Source of the DNA: Arthrobacter antibioticus | Lineage (GTDB): Bacteria; Actinomycetota; Actinomycetes; Actinomycetales; Micrococcaceae | NCBI RefSeq assembly: GCF_030063205.1 | Contig: NZ_JASISQ010000007.1 | Coordinates: forward strand, 170,972-217,435 | Length of the DNA: 46,464 nt | Direction: 5' to 3' | Part shown: piece after piece, positions 1-9,248 of the stretch | Numbering within the stretch: position 1 is the first letter of the stretch | How the letters are laid out: every line of letters starts with the position of its first letter | Translations under genes and position numbers: made by a program | The notes under the pieces: generated by a model | The model's input: only the letters and a program-made list of their open reading frames with translations | Databases searched by the model: none | Told to the model about the DNA's origin: nothing

Positions 1-30
1 GGGCACAAAGGCTTTGAGTTCGATTTCGTC

Positions 31-202
31 TTAATTGCTATCCCACCGGCCGATAAACAAATCATCGCTACGATCCACAGCCTCCGCCGCGGCTTTTTCG
101 ATCCGATGCCGGGCCGCCGCATGGGCCGCGTGTGCGAGGTGGGGCTTATGTGCGGGGCACCACCAACGTCGTGCCGTGGGGGTGTGGCCGCCTCGCCACG
201 AC
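31..202 (-). other. possible 3' remnant of an unidentified gene
   Basis: Downstream of the res-like gene one minus-strand frame stays open to a stop near 31. It reads a coherent-looking peptide with WWCPAHKP, an Ala/His/Arg-rich helix and the end FIGRWDSN. The frame runs back into the 3' end of the res-like gene, so no independent start is visible. It could be the tail of a gene whose 5' part was lost when the defence operon was inserted, or chance coding in GC-rich DNA. I do not recognise a family. Confidence 0.2.
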
Positions 203-2800
203 TTAATGGAACCCTTCGAATTCGACGGCAAAGTCCGATCTGTAAAATTCCATGGCAGGCTTGTCCTCGTAGAGCACTCCGTCACGGACAGCGGGAATCG
301 TCATGTCTAGAACCCGCATCGAGCTCCCCGCCATGGCGACAGCCTCAATCCGGTGAAATGCATCGCCGAAATCCTTCGCGAACTCTGCGAGGGCCTTCAG
401 TTTGATTACCGCATCGTCGAGATGCGTTCCGTGTGGGTCTACGATCGATGCCTTCACCTCTCCGCGGACCTCGTGGAAGAACACGAAGTCGGGGTGCATG
501 CTACGCCAGTTACCTTGTGGGTCACGGTAGGCAATTCCGAGCGAATCTACCGCCGAACGCGGAGGGTTTCTGTACCAGGCAAGGGCCCCTGGCCGCTTGA
601 GCTCGACGTCCACCACTTTCCGTTCCCACGCATTGAGGGACGACAATGGAAACAACCCCTCTTCGTCCGACATTAGGTGAAGGGTTGCAAGAGGCGCCAA
701 AGCGATTTGGTCATCAGAATCGAGTGTCTGATAATCCTCCATTCGAGAACGAGGCCTCCCCAATTCGCCCTTCTGAGGCAGAATTGTCATGGCTCGGATC
801 TCTTCATAGTCCTGCTGGCGTACGTCGGGCAGGGACTTGATCGATACACGATGCTGCGCAAACCATCGGTCGACCAGCTGGCTGGCCTCAATATCGACTT
901 TCTCGCGGATCTCTTTGATCATGCTTAGCGCCGCGGTCTTGACGTATGCGTCCCGCAATCCGTCGTCGTCCGTCTCGTCAGTGCCCGCAAGGTGATTAAC
1001 ATATGACTGGGCGATATCGGCACCGAACGCCTTCTTAGCCTCCTCAAAGGCCGAGCGAATAGCTCGGTCGTCGGCGCGCATCGAGAAGTCACGATAACTA
1101 AGCTTGGTAGACCCTGAGGTGCCCGAGATCTGCTGCACGTTGACTCGCCACACGTCGTCGATCTGCTTGTCGAGTAGTTGTTGGTATCGAGCAGAATAGC
1201 CGTCGAGCACTGAGTGCATCTCCTCCTCCGCGTCAGCTAAGGCACGGTGTTGAACACCGTCCATCGCCAAGGCTTGCGCGAGAGCGACCATTCGCTTCAC
1301 TGGGCGAGCACCGCGCTTCGGAAGCGTCTGCGTCGGCAGGGTGTCCCAGACCTCCCAGACAGCCTCCGGGATATCTTGGTTCGGTCGCAGCTCTCGCCCG
1401 TCGAGCAAGATCTTCTTGCCTCCGACACCGCCGGGCATCTCCTCGAGTTGTCCCGTCAGGTACCGAACAACTTGGCCGGCGGTCGTGCGGTCGAAGAACG
1501 GGAGGATGCATTCCACTGAGTTGAGTGCCTCGTCTCCAGGCACACGACGGGCCAGCGGGCTTCGCACCATTCTGCCTAGGAGCTGCGTGATGTGAGTACT
1601 GTCTTTCGCTGGACGGAACGACACCATCACCTCTGCACGGGGGCAGTCCCACCCAGTCGAAATCGCGTCTTTCGCGATAAGCACACGGATGGAAGACGTA
1701 TCCTGTACGCGCTGCGGCTCGATCCATTCAACGTCCCAGCCTCCGAAGTGTTGACGGGTGTGCTCGCCAAACACGTGGGAGACGTTGCCGCTATATAGGT
1801 CGGGCATGACTTCAGCTATGGTATCGAGCGCCCGACCGATCGCTTCATGGTCAGGAGTATTCGGTGTCTGAAGTACGAGCAACGGAATGACTCTTTCGGT
1901 GAGGCCCTGAGCCTGCGCATAGTCGGCCCACCGATCGGCTGAAGCAACTAACTTCTGTGCCGCAAGCTTCACGAGCGTTGTGTCGAAATTTCCTGCTTCG
2001 TTGGGGATGTCAAGACTGACAACGTCTTTGACGAGCCCAGACTCCTGCACTCGGACTGGATCCACCATGACTGCGGGGAAAGCACGCCGATCCTTGGAAG
2101 CGTCAGCTTCCCCCATTGCCCTGTTGAAGCGCTCGATGGTCGCCGAAATTCCCCACACGATAGGGACAGATGGATAGCCTGAATGCCCCTGAACGAGGCG
2201 ACGCACGAGGGTAGTCTTGTCACGACTGGTAGTGGTATTGAACCCACGATGCGCCTCATCGAGCACGAGATAGAGGGTGAGATCATCGTCCTGGATTGTG
2301 TTGGAGATCGTTTCCCAGAGCGTGTAACCCTGCAGATCTGGAACTCCGACCGCCGAGATATCAGTTTGATTCTCATCTGTAACAATGTGGCCGCGTGTGA
2401 GCTTCGAAGTCTTCGACAATTTTTGCGTGTTGAGGAAGTACACGCGGCCTGGATCCAACTTAGGCTTGGAGAACGGCGGCTCGATGGTAACGAGGTCGGA
2501 GGAGGTGAACTTCTCCGATGCGTCCATTAGCCGCATTCTGGTCTGGTCGTTCAGGTTCGGGTCGTCCGAAAACCAAATGACCACGGCTCCTTCGTCTTGC
2601 TCGATGTTGAACTTTTCAGATCCATAAAACAGGGCCTCAATCACCGCGGCCGCTATTACGGTCTTGCCCGCACCTGTTGGAGCAGTAAGCGCCAACGACG
2701 TTTCGATTCCGTCACGCTGCCAAGAGGTACGCGCTCGTTCGAGGGAGGTCAGCAAGTCATCAACGGCGTCTTCTTGATAATCTTTTAGGGTAAATTTCAC
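203..2800 (-). CDS. type III-like restriction subunit Res (SF2 helicase-nuclease)
   Basis: 865 residues from a GTG start. The N-terminal half is an SF2 DEAD/DEAH translocase: Walker A APTGAGKT at about 40-47, DEAH at 181-184, and QLLGRMVR as motif VI. Near the C-terminus a PD at about 770-771 followed by EVK at 781-783 fits the PD-(D/E)XK endonuclease domain of type III Res subunits. The length is near the family norm of about 900-1000. Known Res proteins cut DNA only in complex with Mod, using ATP. The GTG start overlaps the stop of the methyltransferase gene by four bases (GTGA), so the two are translationally coupled. It is the last gene of the four-gene operon. The domain call is firm. 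Whether the system acts as classical type III restriction or as part of a larger complex with the two upstream genes is open. Confidence 0.88.
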   Translation of the reverse strand: MKFTLKDYQEDAVDDLLTSLERARTSWQRDGIETSLALTAPTGAGKTVIAAAVIEALFYGSEKFNIEQDEGAVVIWFSDDPNLNDQTRMRLMDASEKFTSSDLVTIEPPFSKPKLDPGRVYFLNTQKLSKTSKLTRGHIVTDENQTDISAVGVPDLQGYTLWETISNTIQDDDLTLYLVLDEAHRGFNTTTSRDKTTLVRRLVQGHSGYPSVPIVWGISATIERFNRAMGEADASKDRRAFPAVMVDPVRVQESGLVKDVVSLDIPNEAGNFDTTLVKLAAQKLVASADRWADYAQAQGLTERVIPLLVLQTPNTPDHEAIGRALDTIAEVMPDLYSGNVSHVFGEHTRQHFGGWDVEWIEPQRVQDTSSIRVLIAKDAISTGWDCPRAEVMVSFRPAKDSTHITQLLGRMVRSPLARRVPGDEALNSVECILPFFDRTTAGQVVRYLTGQLEEMPGGVGGKKILLDGRELRPNQDIPEAVWEVWDTLPTQTLPKRGARPVKRMVALAQALAMDGVQHRALADAEEEMHSVLDGYSARYQQLLDKQIDDVWRVNVQQISGTSGSTKLSYRDFSMRADDRAIRSAFEEAKKAFGADIAQSYVNHLAGTDETDDDGLRDAYVKTAALSMIKEIREKVDIEASQLVDRWFAQHRVSIKSLPDVRQQDYEEIRAMTILPQKGELGRPRSRMEDYQTLDSDDQIALAPLATLHLMSDEEGLFPLSSLNAWERKVVDVELKRPGALAWYRNPPRSAVDSLGIAYRDPQGNWRSMHPDFVFFHEVRGEVKASIVDPHGTHLDDAVIKLKALAEFAKDFGDAFHRIEAVAMAGSSMRVLDMTIPAVRDGVLYEDKPAMEFYRSDFAVEFEGFH

Positions 2801-4938
2801 AGCGCGCTCCTGCTGGTCTCGATCTCGAAGTTTTGCAGGTAAGCCTCATACATTCGCACCGGTTCGACGCCATCAGGCAGTTCGCGCACCACTGATTCAA
2901 ACAAACGATCCTCGTCCGTCACGATAAAGGCAATCCGGATCCCCTCCAGTTTTGCGATGGCCTGGAGGAATGCTCCCGCCTGGTTTAAATCGACAATGAC
3001 GCCATAGGTATCTGTGACTTCCCATCCGGAGGAGATGTCGTCGATGCGACGACCTTCGGCGCCCGCCCTCAACCAGAGCAGAGGTGCGATTTTCGCGAAC
3101 TCGCGATTGGAGGAAACACGTAGCGGCGCCTCGTATGTAAGAGTGAAGAACTCGACGTTTTCTTCGAATCCGTCAGCCATCGGGAACTCGTCCGTGAATG
3201 TGTAGTCACCTTGGATCGGATTCCCAGACGGAGTCGTGCCCGTGACTGCGGCAGCGACTCGGGGTTTTGTTATGTAATCGCAGATACCCCACTGTTCCCA
3301 CTCATCGTCACCGGGCCGAAATCCTTCACGCCGGAGCCGTAGCTCTTCACTCTCACTTGCCTCATTGTTTGTGATACTAATAGAACGCCTCCTGCCACTA
3401 TCCTGCCGGTTAAGACGCGCGACCGCGTGCGCCGTCGTCCCGGAACCTGCGAAGAAGTCGACGACAATTGCGTCGGGCTTGTCTCCCACGTACAAACGCA
3501 AGGCATCTTCAACTGCGTACAATGACTTCGCAAAATCGAATGCGACTCCGGGGAGCAACTTGGCAAGAATCCCGGTGCCATGTTCACTCGCACTGTGAGC
3601 TGCACGGTGCCACAATGTGCGGGGGGCTGATTTCTTGTTGGTAGCGTCTGACCATTCAACAATCATTGCCCCCTGCGAATCCCGCCCAGTCTCAACAATT
3701 TCACCATTCTTGAGCTTTTCTAACATCGGTTCGGTGAGATACCAGAGAGGGAACTCTCCCCGTTCAATTCTTACCCGTCCAGTCTTGACGGCACCTTGTG
3801 AAAATAGTTCGTCAAACGATTCTTTGATAACTGACCAGCGGCCGGGCGTTCCGTTGGGGCGAGGAGTCGGCCAAACGGCGACAGTGCCGGCCGGAGCAAC
3901 AATGTCAAGCCCGTCGTCACCGTCAGGAGGAACTTCACCCGAACTATGAATACTTCCGTCAGCTGTACTTATGAATATCGGATAGTACGCTCCGGGCGAC
4001 TTTGAACGAACGCCGTTTGCCCCCGTTCGAGTCAAGCCTCTCCAACGCACACGAACGCTATCGGTCGCAGGAGGCTCACCAAGCATCGGATCAAATACAC
4101 GCGCGGGCGCGGCATCACCAAATGCGACGAAGATGAGGTATTCATCAACTCTCGCGAACCCATTTTCCGGAGTTCCTTTTGGATTAATCGACACAGAAAT
4201 CGTCGATATTCGACCTTCCGGGAAGAGCTGTTCTATTAATAACAAGAGCCTAGGGAACTCGTTCTCGTCGATCGCAACTATCAACACAGAATCGAGGGGG
4301 TTCAGAAGCCCTTTTGCCAGATGCAGCCGCCGCTCCATGAACGCCAACCATCGAGAATGGCGGTATAGATCCTCACTGTCAACGTAGTCGTTGTTATACT
4401 TCCAGTCCTTCGCTCCTGTGTTGTATGGCGGGTCGATATAGATTGCGTCAACCTTTGCACGATGAGTAAAGAGAAGTGTCTGGAGAGCATGGTAGTTCTC
4501 AGCATTAATGACAACCTGGTAGGGCTTGTTTCCGCCTCGCTCCACCTTGCCAGTCGAGACGAGGCCTGGATAGATGGGATCCCGAAATTCTGCGACCACT
4601 ACCAGATCCTCAACTAGTTCTTCTTTGAGTTCCGCTGTGCCGTCAATCGATTGGAGAGACGCAGTGCGGAGGTCCCCGCCATCTTTCAAGATTGCAAGGA
4701 CACGCCACAACGTACCGTCGCCCGAACTCGCCTTCGATCCGCGTGGAGGGAGGATGCGCACCTTGTCGCCGCGCCGTACGGGTCGTCCTGGGAGTTGAAC
4801 AGCTTCTGGCACATGGCGCTCGAAATTCAGTCCAAACGCGCGTCGCCCGGCGAGGGCGTCTACCTCGCGCTTCAAATCTTTTGCGAGGGCGGGGTCGCTG
4901 TTTTCGAGCCGCCTCAGCAGATCATTTAGCCGGGACAC
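2797..4938 (-). CDS. type III-like adenine-specific DNA methyltransferase (Mod)
   Basis: 713 residues. The catalytic motif DPPYNTG lies at 169-175 and the SAM-binding motif FAGSGTT at 496-502. This order marks a beta-class N6-adenine methyltransferase, as in type III Mod subunits. Residues 1-120 form an extra N-terminal region with a basic GDKVRILPPRG stretch. The central part (about 240-450) should hold target recognition. The GTG start at 4938 has AAGGAG five bases upstream. The gene overlaps the Res-like gene by four bases and follows the SF1 helicase gene by about 54 bp. In type III systems Mod supplies specificity and methylates one strand, protecting host DNA. It could instead be the modification arm of a Hma-like or DISARM/BREX-like system. 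The recognition site cannot be read from the sequence. Confidence 0.9.
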   Translation of the reverse strand: MSRLNDLLRRLENSDPALAKDLKREVDALAGRRAFGLNFERHVPEAVQLPGRPVRRGDKVRILPPRGSKASSGDGTLWRVLAILKDGGDLRTASLQSIDGTAELKEELVEDLVVVAEFRDPIYPGLVSTGKVERGGNKPYQVVINAENYHALQTLLFTHRAKVDAIYIDPPYNTGAKDWKYNNDYVDSEDLYRHSRWLAFMERRLHLAKGLLNPLDSVLIVAIDENEFPRLLLLIEQLFPEGRISTISVSINPKGTPENGFARVDEYLIFVAFGDAAPARVFDPMLGEPPATDSVRVRWRGLTRTGANGVRSKSPGAYYPIFISTADGSIHSSGEVPPDGDDGLDIVAPAGTVAVWPTPRPNGTPGRWSVIKESFDELFSQGAVKTGRVRIERGEFPLWYLTEPMLEKLKNGEIVETGRDSQGAMIVEWSDATNKKSAPRTLWHRAAHSASEHGTGILAKLLPGVAFDFAKSLYAVEDALRLYVGDKPDAIVVDFFAGSGTTAHAVARLNRQDSGRRRSISITNNEASESEELRLRREGFRPGDDEWEQWGICDYITKPRVAAAVTGTTPSGNPIQGDYTFTDEFPMADGFEENVEFFTLTYEAPLRVSSNREFAKIAPLLWLRAGAEGRRIDDISSGWEVTDTYGVIVDLNQAGAFLQAIAKLEGIRIAFIVTDEDRLFESVVRELPDGVEPVRMYEAYLQNFEIETSRSAL

Positions 4939-4992
4939 GGCTCTCCTTCATCGGGAACGGATTTGGTTTTAATTCTTCCAGCTGGAGGCCTA

Positions 4993-6519
4993 TCACTCGT
5001 CATCCGACACATCAATTGTGCTACGCGCAAATGTCGCGAGGATACGTGCGTGAGTCTGCCGCGGCAGTTGCCTAGTGCCCGGCTCGCCGAAAGGTGTACC
5101 CGGACGCGCGGGCGCCGCGGCCAGCAATTGATCGAGCCCCGGTCGTGTCACTATCAACAGCCCATGTGTGGCCCTCGTACACGTTACGGCGAGGCGCCCG
5201 AAGGCCGAGTTGAAAGCATCTAGGTCAGTCGCGCCGTTGAGGGGGTGAATTGCGACAGTGATGCCGTTCGTCTGGCCCTGCCAAGAGTCGACCGTCGATG
5301 CGACGATGTCCCGGTCGGTCAGATCGTATTTTTTCTGGAGACGCTCGACTGCCTCAATAGCATCGTCTACCGATTGGTTCCGCGTCGCCAGGATCGTGAC
5401 CATCGGGTCCATGTGCTCCCCACGGGGGCGTGTGGTCTCCCATGTTCCAGTCGAACGCCCGGAGACATCGTTGTCGTAAACAGCCGATATAAGCGATGCT
5501 TCAGCCGCAAAGAACTCCTCCAGCAGAGCCTCCACGAGACCCATCAACGGAAGGTCGATGTCGGCGGCTTCTGGTTGGGGCAGTCCATCGACTTCGAGCA
5601 GGGTCGGCACGCCTGTGCCCACCTGCTGCCATATCGCGGCTGGGTCTTCGTCCATCGAGCCGATGTCAATCGATCGATCGCCCGGTCCCGCGACGCAGTC
5701 GAGCGACTCCCATTCCGGGTAGAAGGCCCTCCATAACGCGAGATGTCCGACCGCTGGGCGCCATACGGCCGGCAGTTCCTTGGACCAAGTACGCGGATCT
5801 TTGTTGTAGTCGGTGGGCCAGGCGCGATATGGGTTGTACCCGGGGTCGCCACGCCAGGGATTTTCGCCGATTTCGAGTGGAGGCAGCTGTCCGACGTCGC
5901 CCACACCCACCCAAAGCGGCGCAAGCTTCGTTACCTTGTCGAAGAGATGGTGTGCGATCTGCCAGGCCTCGTCAACGAACAACAAGCCAAAGGGATTGGC
6001 TCCGTACGTTGCCGCGCCAAAGTGGTCACGCAAGCGTTTGATCTCTCCCATCGCGCCAAAGCGCGCAACAGTAGCAATCACAACCTTCACAGTATTTGGC
6101 AAGTCCTTTGTGGAGGTCACTACTGTTGCGGATTCGAGCACCTCAGCCGGCATTTCATCGTATGCAGCTTTACTTGCCAAGAGAGCCACCGCGTTCTTGC
6201 CTAGCGACTCCCCCAGTGAGATAGCGAGCGGCCGCACTTGTTTGTTCGTGAACGCCGTGACCGCGATGCGTTCATCTCGCGGATGCTGTGCTGCCTCGAC
6301 CACCAGTCGCTTGAGCGCATACGACTTGCCAGCGCCGGCCGCTGCCTTGAGCAGCATGCGTTCCATCGGCGATACGCCCGACAGCATGTCTGCCAATTCG
6401 ACACTAGCTTCATCGGCAACACGGCTGTTGAGGACCGCGGCTTCTTCGTGGTGCACGCTGCTGTTAGCGACAACTAGCGGGTCAGCGAAGTGGCTCGCCT
6501 CTTTATGTTCCACAGTCAC
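4993..6519 (-). CDS. SF1 superfamily DNA/RNA helicase of a defence operon
   Basis: 508 residues, GTG start. It carries the main SF1 helicase motifs: Walker A AAAGAGKS at about 59-66, Ia TAFTNKQ near 88-94, DEAW as Walker B at 183-186, motif III GDVGQLPP at 207-214, motif V around STVDSWQGQ and motif VI TCTRAT near 446-451. It is compact, with no recognisable extra domain. Its start overlaps the stop of the nuclease gene by four bases (GTGA), which implies coupled translation and a likely helicase-nuclease pair in the manner of AddAB-like enzymes. It lies directly upstream of the Mod and Res genes on the same strand. The helicase assignment is strong. The role in antiphage defence is inferred from context. 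Confidence 0.8.
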   Translation of the reverse strand: MTVEHKEASHFADPLVVANSSVHHEEAAVLNSRVADEASVELADMLSGVSPMERMLLKAAAGAGKSYALKRLVVEAAQHPRDERIAVTAFTNKQVRPLAISLGESLGKNAVALLASKAAYDEMPAEVLESATVVTSTKDLPNTVKVVIATVARFGAMGEIKRLRDHFGAATYGANPFGLLFVDEAWQIAHHLFDKVTKLAPLWVGVGDVGQLPPLEIGENPWRGDPGYNPYRAWPTDYNKDPRTWSKELPAVWRPAVGHLALWRAFYPEWESLDCVAGPGDRSIDIGSMDEDPAAIWQQVGTGVPTLLEVDGLPQPEAADIDLPLMGLVEALLEEFFAAEASLISAVYDNDVSGRSTGTWETTRPRGEHMDPMVTILATRNQSVDDAIEAVERLQKKYDLTDRDIVASTVDSWQGQTNGITVAIHPLNGATDLDAFNSAFGRLAVTCTRATHGLLIVTRPGLDQLLAAAPARPGTPFGEPGTRQLPRQTHARILATFARSTIDVSDDE

Positions 6520-9248
6520 TCCAAGTCGTCAATCGTCAGGTCAATTGGCACAGGGAGCGGGCCCAGTTCGAATGGGTTTCCGGCCGCGTCGCCGTCCGAC
6601 GAGACCTCGAACCCGTCGTCGTCTCGTACCGGTGGCCACGTCTCGGGATTAAGTTCACCCCGTGCCCGTCTGTCGGCGAGCAGATCTGCGAACTCGGCCT
6701 CACGGTCCTCATGCGGACGACAACACCACAGGTGCGCCTGAGGTTCGTCGCCGTAAGATTCCGGTAGACAATCGCCCTTCGGCGCCGCCGTCATGTCTGG
6801 CAGCGGTTTTTGCACAGAAAGCCACCTGTTTCCCTTCAACGCGGAAAACCACGCAAAGTCTGCAACCACCAATTCATCGCCCCTCGCCACCACGGGAACG
6901 ACTTGCGGATCCCAGCACAGTCGCTTCGGGAAGTTATCGTCGATTAATTCAAGCGGCCCTATCGCAAGACCATCAATCTTGAAGGTTCCACGCCCTTTCG
7001 AATCGACTGAAATGCCGGGCATTTCAGCGCACGCCTCGCCATTGTGGGCAAGTAGCACCACACGTGATTCGGCAGTGATGCGACGTGAATCTACGTCGAT
7101 CACCAGCGGGTTGACAGACACAACCTTTGCAAAGGAAACGAAGCGGTTGCCAGCGTCGGACGCGAGGTCGCGTGCCGCTTGTGGATTCGACAGCGCAAAT
7201 AGCTGAGAGGCGCAGGTTCCGTCGCTCTCGATCATCGGCACGAGAGAGTTGCGCCAGGGTCGATATGTACGGCCAAAGCGCACTAGATCAGACGCATGCA
7301 GCGTAAGACGCCGCCGCCACACCACCTGCGCATCGGACTCAATCGCACGGTATACCGCGCGCAACGTGGACGATTGAAACCCCTCGAGAGAGTCCAGTGC
7401 CCGTTCAAGGATCTGTGCCTTGTACTCCAGTTCCTCGGTTACAAGGTCCTTGTACCGCACGGGATAAGCGGCGGGTGCGTCGTTCGACTTGCCAGAACGA
7501 CCCACGAGCGCGTTGTGGATCGCATCGGACGCCGCGGTCGTCAACCTGCCTCCTGCAGTGTGCACAGACTCCTCGATCTCATCAGCGAAAGACCGATGTT
7601 CAATCGGCGCCTCTCCCCGAGCCTCGGCCCAACCGACGAGATAGTCGAGGCGACCCGAGTTCATACTCGGCCCGCCGGCGACGATTCGATGTGCGAGGAC
7701 CTTTCGCAGATCGATGACAGTCGATCGCAGCTGGAACGCACGGGCACGGTCTTCTTCGAGCAGCAATGCGATGGCAGTACGCTCTACTTCGGAAATCGCA
7801 CGCGGGACCGTTGCTGGATCGCCATCGTAGGTCAAGACCGGACGTCCCTGTTCCTTGTCGCGTTGCCATCGTAGGCGGCTCAGTTCAATGCCCGCGAGGT
7901 TGTCCGCTATGGATACAAGTACGTCCGCCGTGTCACTGTCAGGCACTAAGAGGTGCACAGAATCGGGTATTCCGTTCCCTGCAGCCTTACGCTGATCACG
8001 CATGGAGTGGTTCAGCGCGTTACCGACGCGCCTCACGATCAATCGGCGCGCTTCGAGCGACTGAGGGTTATCGAAGATCGTGTATTCCCACTCTCCTCGT
8101 CCATCGTCTGAGACGCGCTGCACGCCGATACCGTGAACATCGAGCGGTGCAGAATCTGATTTGACGATCACGACGTTGACTGTTCCCGGCATCCCGGCCT
8201 GGTCGACGCGTCGTTGTCCCGTCAAGTGCGCCACGCCTGTTAGGGTTGCTGCAATATTCGCTGCCGTGGATGCCGGAACGCGACCAACCTCGGTGACACC
8301 GTCGATGAGACCCAACGCCTGGCCACGCATGTCGCGGCCGACGCCAATCTCAATCAACAGGTCTGAGGGGTTTTGCGAGCTGCGCAATTCATTGCGACAG
8401 TAGGAGAATAGCGTGCAGCTCGTACACGAAGCTGGGTCGAATGTCGCCTCGAGATGTTCAACAAGCGACCGTACGTCCTGGCCAGGTTCGTGACCGGATT
8501 CATTAGCTTCGCGGCGACGTTCCTCGATGCGCAACCTTACTTCTTCTTGGTAGTCGTGCAGGTTTTCTACTACCGGTTCAGGCTGGAAGAACGCATTTTT
8601 AGGCACTACGAGAACACCGAAAGTGTGCACCCCCATGCCTTTGGGAAGGCGCGACCACACTCGGGCTGACTCCGCTCCAACTGCGACCTGTAGGAATCCT
8701 TTGAGCATGCGCTCGTCATTGATGCGTGACCGTATACGTTCATAGTCTTTTGCATCGCCCATCACTAGCCAAGATGAGGTCTTGTCACCTAGCGCTGGTG
8801 CAACGATTGCGAAGTCGGGCATCACATCAGTTGCTCGCGTCCCTTCGAACCCGACGAACGGCACCGCCAGCTGGAATACGAGAGTGGCTGCGCCAGTCTT
8901 GATGGCACGGTCGTGCGCTGCTTCGAGCACTCGTGCCGTCCGGTCAACTTGTGAGTTGGCGTCCACGGTGACGACCTCAGTCGGGCGGTCGAGAGACAGT
9001 GCGCCTACGGTACGTGTTGCAATCTGCCCGGCAAATTTTTCATTGCGAACCATCCGTTCGAACGTCATCGCACGCATCCATCGCGCCTGTGGAATCGTTC
9101 CCATAGTATCTGCGACGCCCACCGACTTCGCAAGCTTACGACGAGTCATCCCGGTAACTAGTGGATCGGTGCCACGAAACCGTCCACACGCCGCATGAGT
9201 TGATGACGCAACAGCGCCAGAGCCACCTCCCACAACTTCGAGCGCCAT
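6516..9248 (-). CDS. large RecB/Cas4-like nuclease with probable Fe-S cluster
   Basis: About 910 residues. Near the N-terminus P144-D145 is followed by D165-A-K167, the spacing of a PD-(D/E)XK nuclease. One early cysteine (C21) plus a later C-x2-C-x5-C (275, 278, 284) matches the four-cysteine iron-sulphur staple of AddB, Cas4 and related RecB-family nucleases. The remaining roughly 600 residues are unassigned. I chose ATG 9248 because GAAAGG lies six bases upstream. A GTG at 9266 would add six residues but has no Shine-Dalgarno sequence. It is the first gene of the defence operon and overlaps the helicase gene by four bases. Likely role: DNA cleavage together with that helicase. The nuclease assignment rests on motif reading by eye, so it is moderate. 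Confidence 0.65.
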   Translation of the reverse strand: MALEVVGGGSGAVASSTHAACGRFRGTDPLVTGMTRRKLAKSVGVADTMGTIPQARWMRAMTFERMVRNEKFAGQIATRTVGALSLDRPTEVVTVDANSQVDRTARVLEAAHDRAIKTGAATLVFQLAVPFVGFEGTRATDVMPDFAIVAPALGDKTSSWLVMGDAKDYERIRSRINDERMLKGFLQVAVGAESARVWSRLPKGMGVHTFGVLVVPKNAFFQPEPVVENLHDYQEEVRLRIEERRREANESGHEPGQDVRSLVEHLEATFDPASCTSCTLFSYCRNELRSSQNPSDLLIEIGVGRDMRGQALGLIDGVTEVGRVPASTAANIAATLTGVAHLTGQRRVDQAGMPGTVNVVIVKSDSAPLDVHGIGVQRVSDDGRGEWEYTIFDNPQSLEARRLIVRRVGNALNHSMRDQRKAAGNGIPDSVHLLVPDSDTADVLVSIADNLAGIELSRLRWQRDKEQGRPVLTYDGDPATVPRAISEVERTAIALLLEEDRARAFQLRSTVIDLRKVLAHRIVAGGPSMNSGRLDYLVGWAEARGEAPIEHRSFADEIEESVHTAGGRLTTAASDAIHNALVGRSGKSNDAPAAYPVRYKDLVTEELEYKAQILERALDSLEGFQSSTLRAVYRAIESDAQVVWRRRLTLHASDLVRFGRTYRPWRNSLVPMIESDGTCASQLFALSNPQAARDLASDAGNRFVSFAKVVSVNPLVIDVDSRRITAESRVVLLAHNGEACAEMPGISVDSKGRGTFKIDGLAIGPLELIDDNFPKRLCWDPQVVPVVARGDELVVADFAWFSALKGNRWLSVQKPLPDMTAAPKGDCLPESYGDEPQAHLWCCRPHEDREAEFADLLADRRARGELNPETWPPVRDDDGFEVSSDGDAAGNPFELGPLPVPIDLTIDDLE

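Noticed and set aside
1969-2385. 138-residue open frame within the res-like gene on the same strand
   Set aside because: It lies wholly inside a long gene with complete motifs and has low-complexity Ser/Arg composition, so it is a frame shadow.
5813-6652. 279-residue plus-strand open frame
   Set aside because: It is antisense to the SF1 helicase gene with all its motifs, and its own sequence is Ser/Arg/Ala-rich without a domain.
2797-9248. DISARM or BREX system
   Set aside because: The methyltransferase and helicases recall them, but no DUF1998, PglZ, BrxC or BrxL-like protein is present.
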